Positions 1 through 13,075 of a stretch of 64,000 nt of DNA are shown here, piece after piece (within the stretch, counting starts at the first letter, position 1; each line of letters opens with the position of its first letter). The notes under the pieces are model-generated. The model worked only from the letters and a program-made list of their open reading frames with translations. It did no database searches and had not been told where the DNA came from. A program made the position numbers and the translations under genes. The stretch lies in contig CM055109.1 of assembly GCA_029204225.1 (NCBI GenBank), positions 17,787,590 through 17,851,589 on the forward strand, given 5' to 3'. The stretch is from Diphasiastrum complanatum. Lineage: Eukaryota > Streptophyta > Lycopodiopsida > Lycopodiales > Lycopodiaceae.

Positions 1-33
1 ACTATGAATGTAAGAGGACCATCCATCACCATC

Positions 34-588
34 TCAAAAACGGGCCAACACTCTCTCATACAATGTGATGATAGCAGCAATGATCTCCTGAGAAAAGCCA
101 AGCGATGCTAAGCGCTGGAGTAAAAGGTGTCTCGGAAAAGAATCAAAGGCTTTGCGGAAATCCACAAAGCAACAATAAACCATCTGCTTCCTGAACTTAG
201 CCTCCTCAATAATGCATCTCAAGATGAATATCTGGTCAGCCGTGGAGTAGCCAGCGCGAAAACCTGCCTGTCCCATAGCATGTAACCCCTCTGTCTCTGC
301 CCGTGAGCTGACAATAGACTGTAAAACGGATCCATATAGCTTGGCCATAGTATGACTGATCATAATTGTGCGGTAGTTGTCGACAATCAAAGGATCCCCG
401 AGTTTGAGGATAGGGTGTAAAAGGTTGGTGCACCACGATGTGGGGAGACCGAAGATGACAGATTGGTTAAAGATATGGGAAATGTATGGGGCAATAATGT
501 GAGCAACTGGTTTTAGGAAGTCCATACTTAGGAGGTCAACATCAGTGGCTTTTTGGGTTTGACCATTTTGGATGGCGTTTTCAACCAT
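34..588 (-). pseudogene. LINE (non-LTR retrotransposon) reverse transcriptase fragment
   Basis: An open frame of 184 codons covers the N-terminal half of a LINE reverse transcriptase. Visible landmarks are the segment PILKLGDPLIVDNYRTIMIS, the GQAGFRAGYSTADQ motif and the catalytic motif A block CCFVDFRKAFDS with its aspartate. The enzyme would copy element RNA into DNA at a nicked target. The frame ends at position 34, before the catalytic F/YADD box, so this copy is either frameshifted there or continues beyond the window. It lies directly downstream (on the minus strand) of the endonuclease remnant at 610-1560; the linker between endonuclease and RT is much shorter than usual, which suggests an internal deletion near 590-620. 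Family assignment is firm; activity is very unlikely. Confidence 0.88.
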
Positions 589-609
589 GGACGGGGTAAA
601 GAGGGTGAA

Positions 610-1559
610 TTATGAAGGGCGTGGGGAAAGAGAAATGGAAAGAGAGTCAACTGTATAAAGCTTAGTAGCATAATTTATCCATGATTCAATAGCTTTCAGA
701 GTCACTTTGAGATATTCTTTTTGTTTCAAGGCTAGGGTGTGAGGAGAGTGGTATCTAGCGTTTATGCAATGAGAAGCACTCTGTATCATACCATTTGTTG
801 TGAGTGCGTTTATGCGAAGGGAAGGTTTTCGAAGGACAGGCAGTATTGGCAGATTGCAAAAGAGATTGAGATAAAAAGATAGCTTGTTGGTCAACTGAGG
901 AGGTGAAGGGGAAGTCTTGGAGAGGGACTCGGTGTAAAGGGGAAAACTAGATGGAGAGAAAACTGGGCGATGGTGATGAGTGGGACGGTGTGTTGTGACT
1001 GTGGTACTATGATGACCAAGGGATGGAAGTAGGAGGGAGTGATCAGAAATGGTAGGAGGTATAATGCGGAAGGTATGAAGAAATGGGATCAAAGCCGGTG
1101 ACCCAATGAAGTAGTCAATAACACTATGTCCTCCTCCATGTGGGTGACAAGTAAAATGACGAAGGCCAGTAAGGAAGGCCATACAAAATGGTTAAGGAAT
1201 GGGCCTCTGCTAAACCAATCAGCCGCTCTCCAAAGTGGGTAGCTGGAGTATCTACATCCTGTGAGGTCCTGTCAAAGCCCATATCTATTGTGTGAACCTG
1301 TAGAAAATCACTCTCTGCATAAAACTCAGCTTGCCTGATGCTCGTACGAGCATTAAAATCCCCTGCTAAAAGAATAAGGCCTCGCTGTGCAAAGCTGAAT
1401 ATATCATCTGAGAGACCAGATGGTCACCACCAAAATCTGCAAAAGATGATGTTTGTGGTGCAAAGTAACAAACTGCAAGAAAGAGGTCCTGAGAAAGCCC
1501 CAAACAGTGACCAGAGAACTGAAACCAAATAAAGCGTGCAAATGGATCACTTTTGAGAG

Positions 1560-1560
<1 letters not shown>
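610..1560 (-). pseudogene. LINE AP-like endonuclease domain, frameshifted
   Basis: Read on the minus strand, three frames together give an apurinic-type endonuclease domain of LINE ORF2. A first piece (about 1560-1400) contains AVCYFAPQTS. A second (about 1385-1183) contains the hallmark LLAGDFNARTS followed by QDVDTPATHFGERLIGL. A third (1182-610) contains GGGHSVIDYFIGSP and the C-terminal SDHSLLL motif with its catalytic histidine. Frame changes are needed near 1400 and near 1180. The domain would nick the chromosomal target for target-primed reverse transcription. The N-terminal residues are missing because the homology stops at the AG array beginning at 1564. Dead copy, same element as the RT fragment at 34-588. 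Confidence 0.85.

Positions 1561-1563
<3 letters not shown>

Positions 1564-1629
<66 letters not shown>
1564..1629. repeat. AG microsatellite, about 33 units
   Basis: Uninterrupted GA dinucleotides. The array sits exactly where recognisable LINE endonuclease homology stops, so it may mark the 5' truncation or rearrangement point of that element. Confidence 0.98.
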
Positions 1630-1631
<2 letters not shown>

Positions 1632-3378
1632 ACAAGATTTCACATAGTCCCTCTTTGACAAGTCAAGACCAAGCCCTTTGATTGAACCCTTCAATTTATA
1701 GCATAACAGGTAAAAACAATGTTGTATAAAGTTTAACAGTACAAAGTACCATAAAGCGAAACAAGTTCTAAGACACCCAGTTGTTACCTGCCACCATCCT
1801 ACACAACAAACCTGCACAAGTTAGTTACGTGAGGAAGACAGGTGTCATAACTGAGCATCAGTTGTCATCCATGTCCGAAACAAGATTCACTACTTTATCA
1901 GCTTGATTGCAATTATAAAAAGTACGTCCAATCTTCCCAATCATGCATTTCATAACTTAGCAATACATTCTGCCCTTTAACGAAGCTGTATCAGGGCAGA
2001 AGCCATACTGATTGGTAAAAGAGCAAAATGAATGTATTAGGTTCACATACACATTCTACATGTAAGCAGCTATCTATTATTACGTAGATGCACAGAGACC
2101 TGACAATGGCCACAACGCTAGGTACTAGAGCAGCTCCGTGCTATACTAGCCCCATGGATTTCCCATAAAACATTTTTGGGAGTTTAAGCACTGAACATCT
2201 TGGGCAAATCCATGCCATTCAAATGTACCATAGTCGAGCTCCGTATAAGTATGTGGCATTACTTACAACAACTGGACTTTGAATGTAGGAAAGAAACTTT
2301 TTTTTTTTTTTGCGATAACTCAAACCCATATCAACTTATACGCATGCAAGATCAGCACCTGCTAGAATGATTACTTAAAAACCATTAAAAGCAACACTTG
2401 AAGTTTTCTCATGCATGCATGAGTTTGACCGTAATAATGAATTAGGCTACCCACCGTGCCGGTGATATTCCATAAGGCATCGTACCTGAATGAGAGGTGA
2501 AGTCATTTCCTGCGAACTATCCATCTTCAGCTGCTTAAATGAATCACCTTCGTGCTAAAGCATTCAAACCAAAAATATTTGAGTTAAGTACCGTGCAATG
2601 TGGTCAAGTATACTTCGTGCAATGTGGTCAAGTATACTTCGTATTAATAAGAATTAAATGTATTCTTTAAACTTGATAGAGTCTTCACCAAAAGTTAGTT
2701 ACTTGTTTTCCCAAAGATTTATAACGTAGCAATCTAATTTTCGTGAGCACTCCATTCTTTACCATACCCATCACATACTGATTATCAGTTATTGTAAACA
2801 TGTCTTCTCAAGAGCATCATTGCATACCAAGCATGCATTCACTGGTGCATACATGAGTTGGGCTTGTCCACGATTCCCTGCCGACGTGTGGGTGCATACC
2901 TGGGGCAAAGCCCTGCATAAGATAAAAAACAATCAGTGCTGGTAAAAACATCTAGCAAGCTTATAAAGTAACCTTCCACAGTTCAATTAAAGTGGTAGAA
3001 CAATAGAATAAAAGCTCAAACTTTGAAATTTACAACTAGCTGCTAGCACTAGGTGAATTTTTTAAGCTACAGCGTTTGAAAGTAATCTGTAAATGCCAAT
3101 TCAACAATCGGCCTGTTAGACTAAAATTGTTGCAAATATTGCTTTTTCTGAATGTTGGGCCAGCCCCTCCATCGCTTCTGGCTGCCATTCAGCATGCTAA
3201 AAGAAATGTGATCATGTTCTTGAGTGTTTGTGTGGAACTTGTATGAGAATTGCACATTGCAGAGTAGCTTAATTTTTTGGCAATTGTAATTTGTGCTCAT
3301 CGTTATTTTGTCCGTATAATCAGCTTCAGATGTTTGGCATTATCCTCTTGACAAGAAGTGCTAATTCAATGGGTTTGT
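1630..3378. other. No gene recognised upstream of the GLR exons
   Basis: AT-rich DNA without a convincing open frame in either direction. It holds a perfect 24-bp tandem duplication at 2592-2639 (unit begins CGTGCAATGTGG) and an 11-nt T run near 2300. If the GLR gene is intact this is intron sequence, but none of the expected upstream exons (ligand-binding S1, M1, pore loop) was found here. Confidence 0.6.
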
Positions 3379-3390
3379 TAACATTTGCAG

Positions 3391-5144
3391 GTTTATCTTC
3401 TCAAGTTTGTTCTTTGTCCAGAGTAAGTGTCGCTAAGCATATATCAAGTTGTAACATTTTTATTACTATTTTGCAATGCACCATATATGTAGCTTGACAC
3501 GTCTAAGATAACCAAATCAAGCATGCATTGAGTACTCCATTGCAATCTAAGCAATAGTTTATGCGACATTTTATGGGTTGACCTCAGAACCAGGATGCTG
3601 GTTTTTGCCATATGCGAAGCCAAATATGTAATGTAAAATAGAAGCCTCACTATCGGTGAGCATACTAATTACCTGAAATTTGTTGCATGGTTTAGGGGAA
3701 GATGTGAAGAGCACCTTGGGGAAAGCCGCACTACTTGTTTGGCTTTTTTTTGTTCTGATAATCAAGTCAAGCTATACCGCGAGCCTGGGATCCATATTAA
3801 CTGTGCAACAATCGGTGTCCCAGACTCCGGGAATCCAATCGATAATTAATCAGCCCGAAGTTCGGATTGGTTATCAGACAGGATCGTTTGTCAAAAACTA
3901 CCTGATGCAGCTGGGTGTAACTGAGGATCGACTTGTGAACTTGAGCTCATTGACAAACTATGCAGTGGCTCTTAACAACAAATCTGTAGGTGCTATCGTG
4001 GATGAGCTTCCATATGTGCAGCTGTTTCTCTCCTCTGAATGTAACTTCACCGCTGCTCAAGAATTTGCGAAAGGTGGCTGGGGATTTGTAAGAACTTCTT
4101 CATCTTCACATGAGCCAAAACATTTTGCAGCTCCACTATATACCCTCACTCTCACACTCTCCTGGAAAGTTGAAGCATATTCGTTCTGACAAATTAACTC
4201 TAGATAGTTCATTTTTTGAAAGGATCTCAATTTTTTTGAAAGTATAGTGAAAGTCAGGAGCCAGGGCTTTCTCCGATTTGAGAACCTGGGTTGCCATATA
4301 CCTGCATGGGGCATGGCTTCTCAAATCCAGGAAAGTCACGACGGCCCCCGACTTTCCATGTTCTCCGTGTTTGTTGGGCGCAGGCCTGCTACTGCTACTG
4401 CCTATAGCAGGCCTGCTCCACCAATACGGGGCGTGATCGACCAATGGCTCAACAACATCTCATCTGGTTTCAAGAGGATCTATTTTACAGTGTGTTACAG
4501 CTCTGCCCTCAATGACTGAGAGTGTGTAACAGCTCTGCTCTCAATGACTGAGAGTGTGCCACAGCAGCTATTATTCTGCCAATGTAGATTATGGTGAGAG
4601 TGTGCCACATCAGCTATTATTCCGCCAATGGAGATTATGGTGTACAGACTGTCCTGAAATTACCTTACTAGTTCACTTTTTAAGAATGTGGAATAGTAAG
4701 CGATTGGGTTCTGAATTTACCAAGGTAATTCACCATACAAATCACCCCAGGTAATACACCTAGTCCCCCGGAGTCACCAAGAAGTATTTTGTGGTTTACA
4801 AATTCTTTAAAATAGAAAGGAAAATCCAGGAAAGGTTTTTACAGAAATGAAATTGATGGGATGGTTGGCTTCTGCAGGCATTTCCTAAAGGTTCACAGTT
4901 GGCCTTAGATCTTTCTCAAGCCCTGTTGCAGCTGAGTGAAAATGGGGAATTGCAACGGCTCTTTGACACATGGTTGCGCAGCTCTGATTGCTCCTCTTTT
5001 GAAGTGAACACAAATCTTTCAGATCTCACATTAAGTTCATTTTGGGGATTATTCCTGTTAACAGGCTCAACATCCCTCATCTGTTGTTTGCTCTATGCCT
5101 ACCTCCAGTGGATGCTTCCAACTGAAGCACCTCCCAAACACTAA
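3391..5144 (+). CDS. Glutamate receptor-like channel (GLR), 3' three exons
   Basis: Plant GLRs are plasma-membrane, amino-acid-gated cation channels. Three exons are inferred: 3391-3422, 3696-4086 and 4878-5144, giving about 229 C-terminal residues of a protein that is usually near 900. Splice sites fit (TTTGCAG/G, A/GTAAGT, TTTAG/GG, TTT/GTAAGA, TGCAG/GCA) and the phases match: an arginine codon is split A/GG before EDVKSTLGK. The first exon encodes FIFSSLFFVQ after the pore helix. The second carries M3 with SSYTASLGSILTVQQ and the S2 ligand lobe with VRIGYQTGSF and AIVDELPYVQLFLS. The last holds the end of S2 (QLSENGELQRLFDTWL) and M4 (about SSFWGLFLLTGSTSLICCLL), stopping at TAA 5142-5144. 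Upstream exons are not visible, so this is either a gene with large introns extending beyond the window or a 5'-truncated copy. The three exons carry no stop or frameshift. Confidence 0.85.
4491..4644. repeat. Two adjacent tandem duplications inside a GLR intron
   Basis: A roughly 31-bp unit (TGTGTTACAGCTCTGCCCTC...) occurs twice at 4491-4552. Immediately after it a 46-bp unit (GTGTGCCACAGCAGCTATTA...) occurs twice at 4553-4644. Copies differ at only a few positions, so the duplications look recent compared with surrounding DNA. Confidence 0.85.
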
Positions 5145-7070
5145 TTATTACTATTAGCAACGTGTATCCCTGGCAAAAGGGACTGGTCTCCACTTTCTTT
5201 TCAAATCTGCATTTCATGATTGGGACTAGCAGCAAAGCTCCAAATTGACATATGGTTTTTCAGCTGAAAACAACTAGAAAAGTTGTTCCAATCCGCTGTT
5301 CGAGTAAAGCTACAGTTGTTAAGAATGAATTGGAAAAAAATTCCAAAATACCGGCAACAGATATTTTTCCGAGTAAAGTATCCCATGGCATTTTACTGTG
5401 TTTGTAAGGAGGATCGAGGTACGAAAGTGAAGTCACATGTGATTTGTGCCAGTTGGTATGCAATTGAAGACTGCTAGGGGGAATCTGTGCAAATTCCACC
5501 TTGCTTCGAAAAGAATTCAAATGGTTTTAGGAGCCACAAAGAACTGTAAACTGCATTTTATCTGTCGAAAGCCACATATCCTCGTTTCACCTGCATAAGA
5601 TGGATTTGCTGGTCCATGAAGAATTTTCTAAACTTACCATAACCTATAAAAAATAAAAAAGTGTGGGCCAGTCAAAAGTTTCAGCCATGAAAGTAAAATG
5701 TCCTGGGAGACTATTATGCTTGAAAAAGGATGTTGTAACGACCCTTCCACCAGGTAAACTAATAGCCTCGCCATAAATTTACGGCTAGTTTTACTAAACT
5801 GCTATATAAACTTTTTTGCAGGACTTTATTGGATAATAACGATGAGGTTTCTGTTAATTGGCCAAGCCACTCAGCCACTCATTCCAAGTGACAAGGATGC
5901 TGGGAAACATTCAAGCCAGAATTGTTTTAATGTCCTTGTCTTTCCATCATATATTTGAGTGGGTTGAGAATTCTGACCCTTATCCTATGAGTATATAACA
6001 GAATGTTTGCTATGTTCCAATAAATGTCAAGTGAAACCAGCCCTCATTATGTTATGCAGTAGCAAATGGGTTGAGAATAATGTTCCTAATCCTACGAGAA
6101 TCCAACACATGAGAAGTGTGAATTTCTGCTCAATGTTATATACTTTTAACTTGCAAAATACCTTGGGCAAGTTACGTTTACACTCAACCTCACTATACAA
6201 CTGACCACCATTAACATCAATCCAAATTTCAGCATTGTATACCACATACACTGCAAAAGAGTCTCACATTTTTTTTAGACTGTTGAAGGCCATCATTTAT
6301 CAATTCAGAAATCAATTTCATAGGCATTGTAGTAAAAAGCTCATCAAAAATGTCATCTCAAGATTTTCTGCCTGTTGATGCTCCAAAGACAACTACAAAG
6401 AACCTGCCTTTGTTGAGTCGGAGAAATGCCATTTGCCTCCCTGCTGCAAGGGTTGGCATATGGCTGCTCTTTGAAACATCTCACAATTATGTATAGAATG
6501 ATGATAGTGTGAAGTACCATATCTTGAACAGTACATGGTAGTGCACAGCTCATATATATTTATCACAAAAAATGAATGGTAGGTGTAGCTCACCCATTGT
6601 GCATCAAAGGTGCCATTTTTATCTAGCACCCCATATTGTCCTCCTTAGAACTTTAAGCTTAAACCTCCAAATTTTGCATGTAGGACAAAAGGGCTTACAA
6701 AAGCACTAAATGTAGCACCATGGTATATTGTTGCCACGTAGTAGATCTAAATAAATTAGATAGTTTGGACGTTTGTTGGTGATATTTGACATCAATTCCA
6801 CAACTCACTCTTTGATGTGAGTCCATCCTAAACTTATAAGTTTTAACTAGACTCTCTCATGTGCAATGGTACAGCTTTTGGATTGGCCTTAGCTTTGGAC
6901 ATTTTGAATTTTTGGGCTTATGCGTTGGTGCGGTTTTTGGGTTTGGGTTTTGGGTACAAGGCTCTTTTGTTGAGAAAGGGCCTTCAATAGAGGCTGGTAG
7001 CCCAAGGTAGAGGGCTGTGTACTTGGACTATTCCTAACAAGAAATATCTTTTTGAAGCTTTCCATTTTTT
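5145..7070. other. GLR 3' flank; no further gene seen
   Basis: AT-rich sequence after the GLR stop codon. AATAAA-type hexamers occur (for example 6019-6024), so a 3' UTR end may lie here, but no cleavage site can be assigned. Short open frames on both strands show no family resemblance. Confidence 0.55.
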
Positions 7071-7075
7071 GTATA

Positions 7076-7690
7076 TTATGTAATTCTGATACATTGCCAG
7101 TAGGAATTAATCTTATCATCATCAAATGCGATATCATTCAACAAAAGGTCTAAGTGGCCGAATCTCTTGAACCTGGCATGGAAGCGAGCAATAAATAGGT
7201 TAGTCACCAACTTCCAAAGAGGAGCATAACAATGAAAGAACAAGTGAGTCACATCCTCATCAAATATTTTGCATTTAGAGTAGGCATGTGACACATCCCC
7301 TCTGTAATTGGCATGAACAAGCAGAGAGAGTTGAAGGATCCTCAAAAAGAAAATTCGAAATTTACATGTTTTGATTTTGTGGGTTTGACGTCTAGACTTC
7401 CAAAGATGGGAGGGATCGAAGACATTCCACTTATTTGTACCAAGAGAAAGTAAAATTTGGTTTTTTGGTAGCAGAAAAGACAGAGGAGTAAGAAATTTTG
7501 CTAGCCTTGTCGAGGGCCTTAAAAAGCCAATTATTGTCGCAATCAGAAGGGGAAGAAGAAGACAAAAGGCCAAGGTCATTGTGGGAAAAGACATAGGAGA
7601 GAAAGTTGGTTTTTCGGGTGGAAAAGCCTAAATCAATCTTGAGACGAGAGAGGCTAGAAGAGTAAATGGAGTCAACCCATATTTAGTAGT
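7076..7690 (-). pseudogene. LINE 3' end with zf-RVT-like zinc-binding domain (copy 1)
   Basis: The minus strand encodes the C-terminal part of a LINE ORF2. The core (frame 7594-7076) reads KTCKFRIFFLRILQLSLL, then a cysteine/histidine cluster in SKCKIFDEDVTHLFFHC, then LLLNDIAFDDDKINSYWQC before the stop at 7076. This matches the zf-RVT region downstream of the polymerase in plant LINEs. About 30 residues of the same protein continue upstream to 7690 (SIYSSSLSRLKIDL, STRKTNFLSYVFS). Related pieces lie at 12952-13075 (+), 20740-21140 (-) and 24946-25075 (+). RT and endonuclease are absent, so this is a 5'-truncated dead insertion. Confidence 0.75.
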
Positions 7691-7699
7691 CGCTTGCCA

Positions 7700-9515
7700 A
7701 GTTCCTTTAAACAATCTCTAGAGCATTACTACTAGAACTTTTGGTAGTCAATGTATAGTTGATTATGTGAGTTATGTGTTCTTTGTAGGAGACTCATTGC
7801 TCTTCCTTGTAGGGGTTTGGCTACAATAAGTGGTTGATATTCACTCAACACTCTTTATAGGAGAAATCTATTTGCTTCATCTTTTTAAGTCTATGTGATG
7901 CTATTATATATGATGTGTATTCATATTGATGGAGTATGCACTTATGTGTTAGGTTGTGCTTTAAATGATAAAGCTTGATGTTGTGCGCTATCTCCTCATG
8001 TGGTGTGAAGTGGTTATATAATAATTACACACGTGTACTATCTCTTGTGTAGTTATGTGGCAAGAAAAGTTCAAGTGATTTGTTTGCCATTAAATTTATG
8101 ATAACGTGTGCTAGGATGCCATCTTATATTTCTAGCATGGCATTACCATCGACATGGCACTTGAAGGGGCCTTGGCCAATATAACCAATCATAGAAGAGT
8201 ACTTTGGGCCCTCTTGACTTATTATCTTGAATTACTCAATATCAATTTAGATCTACCTTAATCATATAGCTATGGTCAAGTCCATTGCAACACTAGCATT
8301 AATTCAAGACACACTAATTTTATTTTTGTTGTTGCAATGACTAATTAATTGACTGACATCATTTTTTACAATGTGCATTCTTAATTAGGCTCCGAGTGTC
8401 ATTAATGCAACAGTTTGAACATGAGATTGCATCTCCATGGATGTAGTAACAAATCTTCTCCAACTTAAGCAAGTGGGAAGGAGGACAAGGGGCAACTTTT
8501 AAAGTTGAAACCATTATTGTTGTCTCTATATTTGTGGTGCAATTTTGGCCCATTTAAGAGGCTTGGATTTGCCTTCATGTCAATGCTCTACTATATTTTA
8601 TACTGTGTTATATGGTCTATGTGGGCCTGCAATAGGGATATTTAGTTAGATAGACATTTGATGGTTGAGTCATATTGAAGTCAAATGGCATGACCACTTC
8701 AATTTGTAAGGTTGGAGGTTGATCGGCCAATGCAATCACCAATTGTTACAAGCGGAAAACTTATTGGAGGGTGTGGCATGTTTTCTTGTTTCTTGGTTTC
8801 TTGGCTTGTCAATTATGAACAAGGGGCTAAAGGGTAGATGTTTTATGCATATTTGGAGCCAACATAAGGACAATGTTGGGTGTGGAGGTAAGAAACAGAG
8901 CTCACACACATGCATGCCTTTTTTGTGTGACATTGAAGAGAGGCAAGAATTTTTTTTTCTTAATGCTTTAAGTTAGATGTGCTTTAATGATTTGTACTTC
9001 TTTTTAATGCTTTTGGTTTTGAATGGGATGAATTAGAAGTTTTGTGATTTGTCTAGTTGAGTTTTGAGAAAACCTTGTTGTCGTCGTTTGATTACACGAG
9101 TTTGGAAAAGATAACAACTAGGGCAGGATAACATCATGCCATATAGCCACTATGCGAGATTGAAGATTAATATGAACAAATATAACATCCACTGCAAATC
9201 TTTTATATTTATCGATCACAAAACAAATGAGGCTGGGAGGCAAGCCATTCAACATTGACTAGAGTGACTTGGTAGGGAGGCTGGCCACTTAATCCTAGTG
9301 GATTGCCACGGCTTAGAGGCCTTCCTTTCAATATCATGTCAATTGCCCTAGTTTGTAGACGTGCCATTTGATATCATATGAATGAATACATATGCATGCC
9401 ACTCTTCTTAAAGGTGCATTTGAAATTCATTCAATTTAATTTCGAGGCAATTTTATGAAAAAGCAACTCATTTCTAAGAGTCTACACAACACTTATTTCT
9501 AAAAGTCAACACATA
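7700..9515. other. No feature recognised
   Basis: AT-rich spacer. Open frames are short and unlike known families. Nothing beyond short homopolymers was seen. Confidence 0.5.
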
Positions 9516-9518
9516 ACA

Positions 9519-9545
9519 CTCTCTCTCTCTCTCTCTCTCTCTCTC
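9519..9545. repeat. CT microsatellite, about 13 units
   Basis: Pure CT dinucleotide run in otherwise unassigned DNA. Confidence 0.95.
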
Positions 9546-12500
9546 AAAATCCACATTTGAAGTAAATCTCCACCAATGGGGTCATACTAAACCCTAAACC
9601 TTAAAAGAGCTCAATCACATGTAAAGACTGGCCCTAAATTTTTACTGCCCTCCTAAATCACCTAGACAAGTTAACCTTTGGATGCACCCTGTAGGTAGCA
9701 AGAGCCAACCAAATGCTGCCACAAATGTGCCACATCAACCCATAGAAGTGGGCTGGATACAAGCATATCAACCCTTGGAGGTGGGGCTGTCTGGCTTCCT
9801 ATATATATGGAGGCTGCTTGGGGAGTCTAGACTCTACCTTCGGTGCTGGTCTACCAACAAAGACTCTAAGAGTAACCAGAAGTGGACCCCCCAAATATTG
9901 GAGGCAATCACTGCACAGACTCTTTCAGATTTCTGATTGTATCATGGTTTAGGCAATTTGGTTGGGCAGCACTGAGACTGAGCTGTAGGCTGTAGACCTG
10001 TACTTCAATTCATGGACATTGCTCCATGGCATATATGCTGTACAAGAACTTTTCTATCCTGATTTAAATTAGTCATTTATGAGCTGCCTTCTGTGTTGTG
10101 ACTGGTGCAACGTGATTCTAAGAAGATGGTGTTTGTGCTGGCATCACGGACACCTGCAAAAATGCTCACCAAAAGATATCCAGCTTTTGCACTCCAAAAA
10201 AAGAAAGAGTAAACCCGTTCTGCAAGCTAAGTAGCATTGTAGCAAGATCTGTAACATGGCTACTTGTAATTACTGAAAATCAGAAGCTAATGATCCCTCA
10301 TGGCTAATTGGTCTGTGTGAAAGAGAAAAATTGGATCACTACTATACTAGTGCCTCAATGCAGAACTGAAAATGACCCACTTCAATTATACTCTGATACT
10401 CAGACTTGACTAAGACCTCAGAAACCAAAAATTTCATTCGCTGAGAAAAGTTACTGTTTATATCAGTACCTGGCAGTGGCAGTACTAGAAAGTTTAACCC
10501 ATCCCATCTTCCCCAAAATGCATTGTACCCAAATGCTGATGGTGTCTGACAGTGGTCAAAGCCTTGTGACAATATCATTTGTTTTGTTACTAGTAAAGAG
10601 AGAGGGAGCAAGTGAGAAGTAGGTTATAATGTATCAATCATCTACAGTTTAATGATCTCCAAGTCAGAAGCACATGCATGATGTACAAAGGTGGGCTTCT
10701 GGCAACACTTGCAACTCCAAAAGATTGCGCTCTCATGAAGCTTCACCTGCAATTCTCACAGGCAAGAGAATGAAGCCTACGTGATCCATTTGGGAAAATT
10801 TATTTCCAGCAATGAATCAAGTTTGGAGGTCCTCATGCTAGGATCTAGGCAAAATTGCTACTGAGCTGGTAGTATAGGGGACACTTTATGGTGAATAAGG
10901 ATTCAATTGTTGACACCCAGCTCGAGCAATAGAAAACCATGCCTTCTCCTCTACAAAACTACAGATTTAGCTTTGTGGGTTTGTGTGTCTTTTGTTTGTG
11001 TGTTGGTATTAGTGGCTGGAGGAGCCTTAAAATTGTGTTGAGTTTGGTTGAATGCATGCAAGGCCTTCTCATGATCCTATTCACAAACTCATAAAACGAT
11101 CGTAATCTATACTCTACAGTGCCTTAGAAGCATGTGTAGTGTGCTCAATGTCTAGTTGCCATGTGGAATTTCAAAACTCTCACCATGTCTAGAGCTTTCG
11201 TAGCTTGTCTCATGGCAAAACACTTAATTTTATCCCATAAGTAATGGATTCTTGGTGACTATTCTACCCACTTTCTCAACAGATTAAAAAGCAGAATAGT
11301 CATCTATTTTTTTCAACCAAAAAAAAAAGTGCTCATTCCACTTGTGCGTCAGGCATCAGGTGCAGGCCTGCCACGTGGCAGCGTCAAATTGGTTAAAAAA
11401 GGTCCAAGTATCCATTACGCAATGGAAGGCGCCCGGGCACATGCCATTCTGCCCGGTTCGGATTTCCAAATTATTTTAGGCTTGGCCCCTTCGAGCAAAA
11501 TGGCCTGTGCTCGGCTCCTTCCATAGTACTTAAAGATCGACATTTTGCAAAAGGTAAAATGAATCCCATCGCTCACATATGAGAGCAAGTCGAGTCATAC
11601 AATCAACATGATGAGATCATCCAAGGTGTACACATACTACGATATTGTCTTGCTATTATATCCTCATAATGAATTTTTTTGAATCAATGGCGGTTCACCA
11701 CATGGCAAACATTCATAAGCTCCAAGCATTGACACTTGTGAATCTGTATATTTAAGCACCATCACCTATCATCCCTTCCATATCATAATATCTAATTAAG
11801 GATACTCTCCTCATTTTGGCTCGATTGATTAAGTTGTCGCCAACTATTCTTGTGACTTCATTTAGAAAGATTTCAGCCTCTGCAGTCAACACATGATGCA
11901 AGTTTCGACTTAATCTCATAAACAAAGTCGACAAAGTTTACTGTTTGTAAGCATGGCTACACATTCCAAATGCTTGTGGGGACACTTGGTTTGTGCTCCT
12001 TGCTTGGTTGCATGTTGATCACACAACCAAAATTGCTAGATTGGTATGACTTGTACATGTGTATGCTCACACATGTGATGGTTGTGCCTCTAAGCAACAT
12101 CACATTCCCTCAGAACATGGAGAAAATCAAGGCTTGGCGACGAGCCTCTCTTTTTCATTTCAGAAGTAGATCTAGCTTGTTGGTTTTTCTTAATTAGGTG
12201 CAAGCCTCAAATATTAGCAAGATTGAAGTTGGTTGGTTACTTGAAGTTGAAGACCTGTCATGAGTCTAGTTCTAGTAATGTTATAATTCAACAAGGTTCT
12301 CATGGGCGTGTGCTATCTAAATCAGCTGACTTCTCGTTATTCCAAGCTTCTCTACAGTTGAATAATTGCTTATAAGAATGTGATTTAGTATTGTTAGATC
12401 CATTGTTTTTACATATTGGCAACTATTAGAATATTTTATGCAAGTTTTAATTTGAGAAGATAGCTTTAACAAAACAACAAAAGCCTTCTTGCGAATGCTT

Positions 12501-12940
12501 GTAAGATGGTTCAATTCAAGTCAAATTAATTTTCAAACTAGAGCTCTTAGGGGAGCAATAAGAAGATCATTTGAGGTAGCGAGATGATGATCCTTTTGTA
12601 AGCCAAGCCTAGGTGCTTTAGAGCTTACAAGGGGTCTACAAATAAGATTTCAAGTTAGTATTCTATAAAAATATAGCTAGTAAAAACTACAACAATTAAG
12701 AATTAAAAAACAATGTGAGGCAACTAATCGTGCCAATTGCATCAACTTATAATGTTGTAGAACTTAGACCCATTGATAAAAGGCAAAGGGATATTTCAGC
12801 TTTGGAAATGGAGAAATTAGATGACAATATTGGAAGAAAAAGCATAATGGTTGAATTTTGCACAGGCAAAATTGGCCACAACACTAATGATGGATGAGAA
12901 AAGAGATGCATGCATTTTGTGCTAAGACAACACACAAAGT
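9546..12940. other. Unassigned DNA with a GC-richer patch
   Basis: No recognised gene. A GC-richer patch at about 11335-11525 has an open frame of 65 codons without family resemblance and contains CACGTGGC, a G-box-like hexamer. The frame at 9682-9936 (84 codons) is also unrecognised. These could be pieces of non-autonomous elements; nothing more can be supported. Confidence 0.4.
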
Positions 12941-12951
12941 TATCAAAAACT

Positions 12952-13075
12952 ATGAATTCCATCTATTCCCTTAGTCTTGCCTGCCTCAGATCTGACTTTG
13001 ATCTCTCCGTTCGTGAAACCAACTTTATCTCTTATGCTTTCACTTATGGGGACTTTAGACCTTTGACCACTTCCT
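12952..13075 (+). pseudogene. LINE C-terminal fragment cut by a copia LTR
   Basis: The plus strand encodes MNSIYSLSLACLRSDF and ETNFISYAFTYGDF, aligning with the segment just upstream of the zf-RVT region of the minus-strand LINE at 7600-7690 (SIYSSSLSRLKIDL, KTNFLSYVFS). The homology stops where the copia LTR starts at 13076, so the copia element appears to have landed in an existing LINE. No continuation was recognised beyond the far LTR at 18037. Confidence 0.6.

Noticed and set aside
3130-3240. Candidate upstream GLR exon (frame with AAIQHAKRNVIMFLSVCVEL)
   Set aside because: Does not resemble S1, M1 or pore sequence and lacks a matching acceptor/donor pair in phase with the 3391 exon.
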